The notes under the pieces were generated by a model. The model was not told the origin of the DNA. It ran no database searches and was given only the letters and a program-made list of their open reading frames with translations. Position numbers and translations under genes: made by a program. From Paraburkholderia dioscoreae (lineage in GTDB: Bacteria; Pseudomonadota; Gammaproteobacteria; Burkholderiales; Burkholderiaceae): DNA of 64,000 nucleotides. The stretch spans positions 248,001 to 312,000 of the forward strand of contig NZ_LR699554.1 in NCBI RefSeq assembly GCF_902459535.1. Reading direction: 5' to 3'. Each line of letters starts with the position of its first letter. The stretch's first letter is position 1. Below are positions 1-7,179 of the stretch, piece after piece.

Positions 1-186
1 GCCTATATGCCGGAGCAGATGTCCGAGGCGGAGATCGTTGCCGAAGTTCAGGCGGCGGTTGCGCAAACCGGCGCGGCCGGCCCGCAGGACATGGGCAAGG
101 TGATGGGCGTGCTCAAGCCGAAGCTGGCCGGCCGCGCCGACATGACCGCTGTCTCGGCGCAGGTCAAAGCCGCGCTCGCGAAGTAA
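1..186 (+). CDS. GatB/YqeY domain protein, C-terminal part
   Basis: The frame is open from the first base to a TAA at 184-186 and gives the last 61 residues. The segments AYMPEQMSEAEI, MGKVMGVLKPKLAGRAD and VSAQVKAALAK are typical of the C-terminal helical domain of YqeY-like proteins, which is shared with the GatB subunit of the tRNA amidotransferase. In proteobacteria yqeY commonly lies between rpsU and dnaG, and dnaG follows here after 80 bases, which supports the call. The cellular role of stand-alone YqeY is not settled. The start lies outside the window. Confidence 0.88.
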   Translation, partial: AYMPEQMSEAEIVAEVQAAVAQTGAAGPQDMGKVMGVLKPKLAGRADMTAVSAQVKAALAK

Positions 187-266
187 CTTCCGTTTGTCCG
201 GTCTGCGCGCGCCGTCGCTCGACGGGTGGCGTGTGCAGCCTTGAGCCTTTCAGGTAGCGTCATACA

Positions 267-2135
267 GTGATTCCTCCGTCATTCCTTCAGGATCTGCTCA
301 ACCGCGTCGATATCGTCGACGTGGTCGGCCGGTATGTGCAGTTGAAGAAGGGCGGCGCGAACTTCATGGGGCTGTGCCCGTTCCACAACGAGAAAAGCCC
401 TTCGTTTACGGTTAGTCCGACTAAGCAGTTCTATCACTGCTTCGGCTGCGGTGCGCATGGTACGGCCATCGGTTTCCTGATGGAGCACGTCGGCTCCTCG
501 TTTCCGGAGGCGGTCAACGAGCTGGCACAGTCCGTTGGGTTGACCGTGCCGAACGAGCCTTCGCCGGGATATGGCGGCGGCGGTTCCGGCGGCTATGCGC
601 CGGCTGCCTCCAAGGCGGTCACCACGGCGCTTTCCGACGTCATGCAGACCGCCTGCGATTTCTACCGCAAACAACTGCGCAGCGCGCCGGTCGCGATCCA
701 GTATTTGAAGAAACGCGGCTTGACGGGCGAGATCGCGGCCCGTTTCGGGCTCGGCTACGCCCCGGACGGCTGGCAGAACCTCGAAGCAGCATTTCCGAAC
801 TACCGCGACGATTCGCTGGTCGAATCGGGTTTGGTGATTGTCAGCGAAAAGTCCGACGCACAGGGTCAGAACCGCCGGTACGACCGCTTTCGCGAGCGGG
901 TCATGTTCCCGATACGCAATGTGAAGGGGCAGGTGATCGGCTTCGGCGGCCGCGTGCTGGACGGTGGCGAGCCGAAATATTTGAATTCGCCCGAAACGCC
1001 TTTATTTAACAAGGGCAGCGAGCTGTATGGGCTGTTCGAGGCGCGTCTGGCGATTCGCGAACAGCACTATGTACTCGTCGTGGAAGGCTACATGGACGTG
1101 GTCGCGCTGGCCCAATTGGGGTTCCAGAACGCAGTTGCCACGCTCGGTACGGCCTGTACGCCGATTCACGTGCAGAAGCTGATGCGCCAGACCGACACGG
1201 TCATCTTCAGTTTCGACGGCGATTCGGCGGGCCGGCGCGCCGCTCGCCGCGCGCTCGATGCCTGTTTGCCGCATGCGGCGGACAACCGGACCATCCGGTT
1301 CCTTTTTTTGCCGGCCGAGCACGACCCGGACAGCTACGTGCGTGAATACGGCACCGAGGCGTTCGCCGAGCAGGTCGAGCGGGCCATGCCGCTGTCGCAG
1401 TTCATGCTGAACGAGGTGCTGACCGGCAAGGAGCTGGATCAGCCGGAAGGAAAGGCCCGTGCGCTGTTCGACGCCAAGCCTTTGCTGCAGGCGCTGCCGG
1501 CCAACGCGCTGCGTGCGCAGATCATGCATATGTTCGCCGACCGGCTCGACGTGCCGTTCGACGAGGTCGCCGCGCTGTGCGAGGTCGATTCGCGCATCGC
1601 CGCGGCGGCCCGCGCCGCGCCGGCCCGCAAAGACCGGCGCAGCGTGACCGGAATCGAGGAAAAAACGCTGCGCAATCTGGTGATGCATCCGCGCACGGTG
1701 GCGGTGCTGGACGAGGAGGCCGAGCAGGCGCTCCTCACGGTTACGCGGCACGGCGAACTGTTCGAAGAAGTGACGACGCACGCGCGTGCGCTGGGCGATT
1801 CGGCGGAGTTTCAGTTGTTGTCCGACCTATTGCGAAACGGCGCGAACGCCCCAACTTTCGAGGAAATCTTTCGCAAAATTCTAGACTATGATGAAAACGT
1901 CCGGGATTTGCTGCTGAAAGACCCGGAGGACGCGACCGTCATCGAGGAACGGCGCGAGCAGGAACGGATCGTTGGAGAGGAACTGAAGGCGGCGATCCTG
2001 AAGATGCGGTACGACGCTTACTGCGATCGTCTCGAGCAGCTTTCGCGGCAATCCCGGCACACACCGGAGGAGTTTGCGGAGCTGTCGGAACTGAACCGGA
2101 AGCGGGCTGACATGAAGCGCCGGCTCGGGCTGTAA
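267..2135 (+). CDS. dnaG: DNA primase DnaG
   Basis: This primase makes the RNA primers for DNA replication together with the DnaB helicase. The 622-residue protein opens with a CHC2 zinc ribbon (C37, H40, C58, C61). A TOPRIM catalytic fold follows, with VVEGYMDVVAL near residue 270 and the acidic FDGDSAGRRAARR near 315. The C-terminal helicase-binding region follows. A glycine-rich linker near residue 105 (YGGGGSGGYAP) separates the zinc domain from the catalytic core. The start is a GTG at 267; no in-frame ATG precedes the zinc domain. It sits between yqeY and rpoD in the conserved macromolecular-synthesis operon. Confidence 0.97.
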   Translation: MIPPSFLQDLLNRVDIVDVVGRYVQLKKGGANFMGLCPFHNEKSPSFTVSPTKQFYHCFGCGAHGTAIGFLMEHVGSSFPEAVNELAQSVGLTVPNEPSPGYGGGGSGGYAPAASKAVTTALSDVMQTACDFYRKQLRSAPVAIQYLKKRGLTGEIAARFGLGYAPDGWQNLEAAFPNYRDDSLVESGLVIVSEKSDAQGQNRRYDRFRERVMFPIRNVKGQVIGFGGRVLDGGEPKYLNSPETPLFNKGSELYGLFEARLAIREQHYVLVVEGYMDVVALAQLGFQNAVATLGTACTPIHVQKLMRQTDTVIFSFDGDSAGRRAARRALDACLPHAADNRTIRFLFLPAEHDPDSYVREYGTEAFAEQVERAMPLSQFMLNEVLTGKELDQPEGKARALFDAKPLLQALPANALRAQIMHMFADRLDVPFDEVAALCEVDSRIAAAARAAPARKDRRSVTGIEEKTLRNLVMHPRTVAVLDEEAEQALLTVTRHGELFEEVTTHARALGDSAEFQLLSDLLRNGANAPTFEEIFRKILDYDENVRDLLLKDPEDATVIEERREQERIVGEELKAAILKMRYDAYCDRLEQLSRQSRHTPEEFAELSELNRKRADMKRRLGL

Positions 2136-2156
2136 GCGGAGCGGAGGAAGCCTGAG

Positions 2157-2165
2157 TGGTATAAT
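2157..2165 (+). promoter_or_regulatory. extended -10 promoter of rpoD
   Basis: The dnaG-rpoD gap contains TGGTATAAT, a perfect TATAAT (2160-2165) preceded by the TGn extension. No good -35 is visible 16-18 bases upstream, as expected for an extended -10 promoter. It lies about 60 bases before the rpoD start, so rpoD can be transcribed independently of dnaG. Confidence 0.6.
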
Positions 2166-2227
2166 AAAAGGTTTCCAGCAGTTTGTTTCTTAAAGGGTTT
2201 TCCTAGCAAAGGCGAAAAGGCGATGCG

Positions 2228-4630
2228 ATGGCAAAGACTAAGGACGCAACTACGGGCGGGAAGAAAGCTACAGGCACGAACTCCAGTGAGTCGACCAGAA
2301 AGGTCACCGAGGCCAGGTTAGTTTCTTCCGCCAGAAAGACGTCTGCCGCCAGCATTGCACCCGTTGCCGGGAAGAAGTCCTCGACCGCTTCCGCTGCGCG
2401 AGCGGAGCCGGTCAGGGCGGCGAAAGCTGTAGCATTACCGGCCGCGAAGGGGTCGGGTGTCAGAAGCGCAAGGGAAGCGGCTGCCGCGCAGGACGATGCG
2501 GTAGTGCGCGAGGTTCCAGTATCCACGGTTCAACCGGCTGTTGTCCACCAGCCGCGAGTCGAGACTACAGCCGGTACGGCGAACTCCATGACGAAAAAGC
2601 TGAACGAAGTACCCGTCGATGACGACGCAACCCAAAGCGAGGAAAACCCTGCGGCTGTTCCAGCCAAGGTGGAAAAGGCCAAGGCTCGCGACCGTCGTGC
2701 AAAGGAAAAAGCGCTGCTGAAAGACGCTTTCGCGTCGTCGCAGCCGGGCACGGTCGAGGAACTCGAGGAGCGCCGCTCCAAACTGCGCGCGCTGATCAAG
2801 CTCGGCAAGGAGCGCGGCTTCCTCACGTACGCTGAAATCAACGACCACCTGCCGGACAACTTCACCGAGACCGAGGCGATCGAAGGCATCATCAGCACGT
2901 TCAACGACATGGGCGTGGCGGTGTACGAGCAGGCCCCGGACGCTGAGACGCTGCTGCTGAACGACAACGCGCCGGCGGCTTCTTCGGACGACGAAGTGGA
3001 AGAGGAAGCGGAAGTCGCGCTGTCCACCGTCGACTCGGAATTCGGCCGTACCACCGACCCGGTCCGCATGTACATGCGGGAAATGGGCACGGTCGAACTG
3101 CTCACGCGCGAAGGCGAAATCGAAATCGCGAAGCGGATCGAAGACGGCCTGAAGCACATGGTGATGGCCATCTCCGCATGCCCGACCACGATCGCCGACA
3201 TTCTGGCCATGGCCGAGCGCGTCGCGAATGAGGAAATTCGCATCGACGAACTGGTCGACGGCCTGATCGACGCCAATGCGGAAGACGCGGACGGCTTCTC
3301 CGCGCAAGAGGCGGAAGCGATCGAGAGCGAAGACGAAGAAGTCGAAGAGGACGCCGAAGAAGACGAGGAAGAAGACGACGGCACGGCGCAGGCCACGGCT
3401 AACGCCGCGCAGATGGAAGCGCTCAAGCGTGCGTCGCTCGAAAAATTCGCGATGATCAGCGAATGGTTCGACAAGATGCGTCGCGCGTTCGAGAAGGAAG
3501 GCTACAAGTCCAAGTCGTATCTGAAGGCGCAGGAAACGATTCAGAACGAGCTCATGACGATCCGCTTTACTGCGCGTACTGTCGAGCGTTTGTGCGACAC
3601 GCTGCGCGCGCAGGTGGACGAAGTGCGTCAGGTCGAGCGTCAGATTCTGCACACGGTAGTCGACAAGTGCGGCATGCCGCGAGCGGAATTTATCGCGCGT
3701 TTCCCGGGCAGCGAAACGGATCTCGAGTGGGCCGACAAGATCGTCGGTGAAGGTCACGCGTATAGCGCGATCCTCACGCGTAACATTCCGGCTATCCGCG
3801 AACAGCAGCAACGTCTGCTGGATCTGCAGGCGCGCGTCGTGCTGCCGCTGAAAGACCTGAAGGAAACCAACCGTCAGATGGCGGCGGGCGAACTGAAGGC
3901 GCGTCAGGCGAAGCGCGAAATGACCGAGGCGAACTTGCGTCTCGTGATCTCGATCGCGAAGAAGTACACAAACCGTGGTCTGCAGTTCCTCGACCTGATT
4001 CAGGAAGGCAACATCGGCCTGATGAAGGCGGTGGACAAGTTCGAATATCGTCGCGGCTACAAGTTCTCCACGTACGCAACGTGGTGGATCCGTCAGGCCA
4101 TTACGCGTTCGATCGCCGACCAGGCGCGCACGATCCGGATTCCGGTTCACATGATCGAAACGATCAACAAGATGAACCGCATCTCGCGTCAGATCTTGCA
4201 GGAAACCGGTCTCGAGCCGGATCCGGCAACGCTGGCCGAGAAGATGGAAATGCCGGAAGACAAGATCCGCAAGATCATGAAGATCGCGAAGGAACCGATC
4301 TCCATGGAAACGCCGATCGGTGACGACGACGATTCCCACTTGGGCGACTTCATCGAAGACAACAACACGGTTGCGCCGGCCGACGCCGCTTTGCACGCCA
4401 GCATGCGCGATGTCGTGAAAGACGTGCTCGACTCGCTGACGCCGCGCGAAGCGAAGGTGCTGCGCATGCGTTTCGGTATCGAGATGAGCACCGATCACAC
4501 GCTCGAAGAGGTCGGCAAGCAGTTCGACGTGACGCGCGAACGGATCCGTCAGATCGAGGCAAAGGCGCTGCGCAAGCTGCGTCACCCGAGCCGTTCGGAC
4601 AAGCTGAAATCGTTCCTCGAAGGGAATTGA
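2228..4630 (+). CDS. rpoD: RNA polymerase sigma-70 factor RpoD
   Basis: This is the primary sigma factor. Region 1.1 is near residues 155-215. Region 1.2 (DPVRMYMREMGTVELLTREGE) is followed by the non-conserved region with a strongly acidic run near residues 360-385. Region 2 (near 565-640) contains the core- and -10-binding segment with YKFSTYATWWIRQAI. Region 4 (near 755-800) carries the -35 helix-turn-helix VTRERIRQIEAKALRKLR and ends SFLEGN. At 800 residues it is much longer than the 613-residue E. coli protein. The extra length is an N-terminal Lys/Ala/Ser-rich tail of about 120 residues plus the acidic run. An internal start at M121 (2588) would remove the tail, but the ATG at 2228 follows a purine-rich ribosome site and the codon use is coding-like. 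Confidence 0.97.
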   Translation: MAKTKDATTGGKKATGTNSSESTRKVTEARLVSSARKTSAASIAPVAGKKSSTASAARAEPVRAAKAVALPAAKGSGVRSAREAAAAQDDAVVREVPVSTVQPAVVHQPRVETTAGTANSMTKKLNEVPVDDDATQSEENPAAVPAKVEKAKARDRRAKEKALLKDAFASSQPGTVEELEERRSKLRALIKLGKERGFLTYAEINDHLPDNFTETEAIEGIISTFNDMGVAVYEQAPDAETLLLNDNAPAASSDDEVEEEAEVALSTVDSEFGRTTDPVRMYMREMGTVELLTREGEIEIAKRIEDGLKHMVMAISACPTTIADILAMAERVANEEIRIDELVDGLIDANAEDADGFSAQEAEAIESEDEEVEEDAEEDEEEDDGTAQATANAAQMEALKRASLEKFAMISEWFDKMRRAFEKEGYKSKSYLKAQETIQNELMTIRFTARTVERLCDTLRAQVDEVRQVERQILHTVVDKCGMPRAEFIARFPGSETDLEWADKIVGEGHAYSAILTRNIPAIREQQQRLLDLQARVVLPLKDLKETNRQMAAGELKARQAKREMTEANLRLVISIAKKYTNRGLQFLDLIQEGNIGLMKAVDKFEYRRGYKFSTYATWWIRQAITRSIADQARTIRIPVHMIETINKMNRISRQILQETGLEPDPATLAEKMEMPEDKIRKIMKIAKEPISMETPIGDDDDSHLGDFIEDNNTVAPADAALHASMRDVVKDVLDSLTPREAKVLRMRFGIEMSTDHTLEEVGKQFDVTRERIRQIEAKALRKLRHPSRSDKLKSFLEGN

Positions 4631-4667
4631 TCGAGGCCGGCGTACGTTGCACTGATGTAGCGGTTTG

Positions 4668-4721
4668 AAGGAGCCTCGCGGTTGTTTCGGCGTATCGAAG
4701 CGGTTGCGAAGGCTCCTTTTT
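4668..4721 (+). terminator. rho-independent terminator of rpoD
   Basis: AAGGAGCCT (4668-4676) and AGGCTCCTT (4710-4718) are perfectly complementary, and T residues run on to 4721. The loop is long (33 bases). It lies 38 bases after the rpoD stop. Confidence 0.65.
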
Positions 4722-4731
4722 CGTGTAGTAT
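4704..4731 (+). promoter_or_regulatory. possible promoter of the downstream tRNA gene
   Basis: TTGCGA (4704-4709) and TAGTAT (4726-4731) are spaced by 16 bases and overlap the rpoD terminator. Transcription would begin near 4738, about 45 bases before the mature tRNA. This is a weak pattern match. Confidence 0.3.
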
Positions 4732-4750
4732 GTCGGCCAATCAGCGAATA

Positions 4751-4779
4751 GGCCCGGCCTTCACGACCGGGTCTTTTTT
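4751..4779 (+). terminator. terminator-like hairpin 3 nt upstream of the tRNA
   Basis: GGCCCGG (4751-4757) pairs with CCGGGTC (4767-4773, one G-T pair) around a 9-base loop and is followed by six T. By form it is an intrinsic terminator, yet it lies between the candidate promoter and the tRNA. CCGGCC at 4754-4759 can instead pair with GGCCGG of the tRNA 5' acceptor strand (4784-4789), so the two foldings exclude each other. Confidence 0.55.
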
Positions 4780-4782
4780 CTT

Positions 4783-4870
4783 GGGCCGGACGCCGTGCTG
4801 GTTGCAGGCAGCGGACTCATAATCCGCCTCCGAAAGGACACCGTCGGTTCGACTCCGACCCGGCCCACCA
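4783..4870 (+). tRNA. class II tRNA with CAU anticodon (Ser/Leu-like body)
   Basis: A complete cloverleaf can be drawn. The acceptor GGGCCGG (4783-4789) pairs perfectly with CCGGCCC (4860-4866), followed by A73 and an encoded CCA. The D stem has three pairs, GCC/GGC (4792-4794 with 4807-4809). The anticodon stem is GCGGA/TCCGC around CTCATAA, giving anticodon CAT at 4818-4820. The T stem is GTCGG/CCGAC around TTCGACT. The region between anticodon and T stems is 15 bases (4828-4842) and folds as TCC-GAAA-GGA. A long variable arm and three-pair D stem are class II features, and the D-arm and anticodon-stem sequence resembles bacterial tRNA-Ser. Normal CAU tRNAs (Met, fMet, Ile2) are class I. 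The charging amino acid cannot be read from the sequence: A73 argues against standard Ser (G73) and fits Leu, Met or Ile. Confidence 0.85.
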
Positions 4871-4895
4871 AAATTATCCGCAAGTTTTGCCCACC

Positions 4896-4917
4896 GGCCT
4901 TTGCTCCGCCAAAGGCC
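4896..4917. terminator. perfect hairpin between tRNA and the GntR gene
   Basis: GGCCTTTG (4896-4903) and CAAAGGCC (4910-4917) form an 8-bp stem with a 6-base loop. No T run follows on either strand. It may mark the end of the tRNA transcript or of the convergent GntR gene. Confidence 0.35.
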
Positions 4918-5088
4918 AGTCTGCCTCGCAATTCACGTTCAGTCGCCCTAACCTGGCCCAACTTTCGCGCCGTGAAGGTCTCTGGCGTATTGCTCTGCAT
5001 GGTGAGAGATTCACGGCCGAGCGGTTTCTGCGCCTGCCGGGTGTCTCCGTTCGAATCGGCCCTGTCTGTCCCCGCTTTATCCCCTAAT

Positions 5089-6060
5089 TCATAACCGTGT
5101 CAAATAAGGCGGCAGCTCTTCGAGCGTCGCACTGGCTGCGCCTTCAAACCTCTGCAGCCAGCGGGCGTCCGCCTGCTTCAGATGGGCGTGCAGCGCGGCA
5201 GCGGCTTTCGCGGGCTTTTTCGCGAGCAGGAGGTCGTAGATGGTCCGGTGCTCGTTCAGCGCATCTTCGATCGATGTGAGCGGAATGCGCAGCACCGGAT
5301 CGAACAGATAGCGCGTCGGCACGAACAGCATCCGCGTGCGCGCAAGCGCCTGCAGAATCTCCCCGTTCGGGCAGTGCGACAGCAACCGGATATGCAGGTC
5401 GTGTTCAACCACGTCGGTATCGAACCCTTCGCGCGGGAATCCGTCTAGCGCATCGACCACCGTTTCGCGCAACTGTTCGAGGTAGTCGGAACTCACGTGA
5501 GACGCCGCCTGCTGCAACGCCTCCGGCTCCAGCAGCCAGCGCAACTCGTAGAGATGATGCGTCTTGTCCGGTGTGATGCGGGTTGCGATCCAGCGGCCCA
5601 TCGCGTCTTTCGCGACGAGCCCGACACTGTGCATCCGCGCGAGCACGTCACGTGCGACTGTGCGGCTCACGCCGAAGTGCTCGGCAAGCCGTTCCTCGAC
5701 GATCCGCACCGACACGAACATCACGCGCGCGCATAGCTCTCGCTCCAGTTCGACGTAGATGCGCTCCCACTGCTGCACGGCGGCGATCTTCACTTCGTCG
5801 AGCACCGCGCGCTCGCGCGCGACACCGGGCTTCATCTTGCCGGCCACCTCGTAGCCGCGCCCGCTGGCTTCGTTGACGAGCCGCTCGTTGCACAGCGCCT
5901 GCAACGCATAACGCGCCGGCGAGCGGCTGATTCCGAAGGCTTTCGCGACCTGCGCTTCCAGCAGCTTCTGACCGGGTGCAAGCCGGCCATCCGCGATCAT
6001 CGTTTTGAGCAGCGCATACGCGCGCTCCTGAACGGAATGCTTTTCAATGGTTTCTGACAT
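5089..6060 (-). CDS. GntR-family regulator with two winged-helix domains and FCD-like domain
   Basis: A 323-residue regulator starting MSETIEKHSVQERAYALL. Residues ~8-75 are a GntR winged helix (LLEAQVAKAFGISRSPARYALQAL). Unusually, residues ~95-165 form a second helix-turn-helix of the same type (VRIVEERLAEHFGVSRTVARDVLARM), followed by an all-helical FCD-like ligand domain (ELRWLLEPEALQQA, then HDLHIRLLSHCPNGEI). FCD-type GntR proteins usually have one such helix at about 220-250 residues. The start at 6060 places the first helix near the N terminus; the frame stays open upstream to 6216 but that extension has no family character. It is divergent from the catabolic operon starting at 6318, so it probably represses that operon and responds to its substrate (inference). 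Confidence 0.85.
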   Translation of the reverse strand: MSETIEKHSVQERAYALLKTMIADGRLAPGQKLLEAQVAKAFGISRSPARYALQALCNERLVNEASGRGYEVAGKMKPGVARERAVLDEVKIAAVQQWERIYVELERELCARVMFVSVRIVEERLAEHFGVSRTVARDVLARMHSVGLVAKDAMGRWIATRITPDKTHHLYELRWLLEPEALQQAASHVSSDYLEQLRETVVDALDGFPREGFDTDVVEHDLHIRLLSHCPNGEILQALARTRMLFVPTRYLFDPVLRIPLTSIEDALNEHRTIYDLLLAKKPAKAAAALHAHLKQADARWLQRFEGAASATLEELPPYLTRL

Positions 6061-6232
6061 GGTCTGAATAGGCGACGGCGCTGCTTGTCGGCAGACACCA
6101 CGGTTCCTGCAAACGCTCTGAATTTGCCACACGTAATCGCGACCGGGCGGAGGTTGCGAAATGGTAGCCGATTTGCTCGCGATTCCGTGCGCGTCCCTTC
6201 CGGCCACGGAGACCACGTCGCGAAAACTTCTC

Positions 6233-6262
6233 TTGACACTGCATCGCCCGGTCGATTATCTT
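6233..6262 (+). promoter_or_regulatory. candidate sigma-70 promoter of the catabolic operon
   Basis: TTGACA (6233-6238) is a perfect -35. TATCTT (6257-6262) lies 18 bases downstream as a moderate -10. It is 55 bases before the first gene and directly upstream of the palindrome at 6266-6291. Confidence 0.5.
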
Positions 6263-6265
6263 AAA

Positions 6266-6291
6266 AACGTACATTGCACACCAAGTACGTT
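6266..6291. promoter_or_regulatory. candidate GntR operator palindrome
   Basis: AACGTAC (6266-6272) and GTACGTT (6285-6291) are perfect inverted repeats separated by 12 bases. Inside, TTG...CAA extends the symmetry. The site covers the likely transcription start, as expected for a repressor operator. The GntR protein is encoded divergently next to it. Confidence 0.5.
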
Positions 6292-6317
6292 ATAGACAGA
6301 AAGAGACAGGAATCGAG

Positions 6318-7178
6318 ATGAAACTGGTACGGTGGGGACAGCCCGGCGCGGAGAAGCCGGGCGTGCTGGATAACGAAGGGCGGGTACGCAGTCTGGTCGG
6401 CGTGATCGACGACTGGCACGGCGCGGCGCTCGCGGACGGAGCGCTCGCGCGCGTCGCGGCGCTCGATCCGCAAACGCTGCCGGCGGTCGCGCCGGGCGAA
6501 CGGCTCGGCCCATGCGTCGGCGCGGTCGGCAAGTTCGTATGCGTCGGCCTGAACTACACAGACCATGCCGCTGAAGCGGGCATGGCGCTGCCGAAGGAGC
6601 CGATCCTGTTCCTCAAGGCGACGAGCGCGATCAACGGCCCGGCCGATCCGATCCGCATGCCGCGCGACGCGGCGAAGGTCGACTGGGAAGTCGAGTTGGG
6701 CATCGTGATCGGCAAGACCGCCAGCTACGTGACGAGAGACAACGCGCTTGCGCACGTTGCGGGCTATTGCGTGGTCAACGACGTATCCGAGCGCGCGTTC
6801 CAGCTGGAGCGCGGCGGGCAGTGGGACAAGGGCAAGGCGGCGGACACGTTCGGTCCGCTCGGCCCGTGGCTCGTCACCGCGGACGAGGTGCCGGACCCGC
6901 AGGCACTGCCGCTGTGGCTCGACGTGGACGGCGTGCGCCGCCAGGCTGGCAACACACGCGACATGATCTTCGGCGTCGCGGAACTGGTGTCGTACATCAG
7001 CGGCTTCATGAGCCTGCAACCGGGCGACGTGATCGCAACGGGCACGCCGGCCGGCGTCGGCATGGGCTTCAAGCCGCCGGTCTACCTGCAGGCCGGCCAG
7101 ACCGTGCGTGCCGGGATCGCGGGCCTTGGCGAGCAGTCGTCGCCGGTGGTCGCGTTCCACGCGACAGCGCAGGCCTGA
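6318..7178 (+). CDS. fumarylacetoacetate hydrolase (FAH) family protein
   Basis: The 286-residue protein belongs to the FAH superfamily, whose metal-dependent members hydrolyse C-C bonds of acylpyruvates and related diketo acids. Family motifs are FVCVGLNYTDHAAE near residue 75, the metal-binding VDWEVELGIVIGK near 120, the lid segment NDVSERAFQLERGGQW near 155, and the C-terminal GDVIATGTPAGVG. Similar proteins include 2,4-diketo-3-deoxy-L-fuconate hydrolase and ureidoglycolate-lyase-like members, but no fuconate dehydratase is present, so the substrate is open. AGGA precedes the ATG by 7 bases. It is the first gene of a tight operon: the next ATG begins one base after its stop. Confidence 0.85.
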   Translation: MKLVRWGQPGAEKPGVLDNEGRVRSLVGVIDDWHGAALADGALARVAALDPQTLPAVAPGERLGPCVGAVGKFVCVGLNYTDHAAEAGMALPKEPILFLKATSAINGPADPIRMPRDAAKVDWEVELGIVIGKTASYVTRDNALAHVAGYCVVNDVSERAFQLERGGQWDKGKAADTFGPLGPWLVTADEVPDPQALPLWLDVDGVRRQAGNTRDMIFGVAELVSYISGFMSLQPGDVIATGTPAGVGMGFKPPVYLQAGQTVRAGIAGLGEQSSPVVAFHATAQA

Positions 7179-7179
7179 C

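Noticed and set aside
2435..4585. A 716-codon open frame on the strand opposite rpoD
   Set aside because: It is His/Arg/Val-rich and mirrors the high-GC codon pattern of rpoD. It has no ribosome site and no domain, so it is an antisense artefact.
4783..4870. Reading the tRNA as ordinary elongator Met or Ile2
   Set aside because: The anticodon loop CTCATAA fits these, but the 15-base variable region and 3-bp D stem do not. No alternative pairing shortens the variable region to 4-5 bases.
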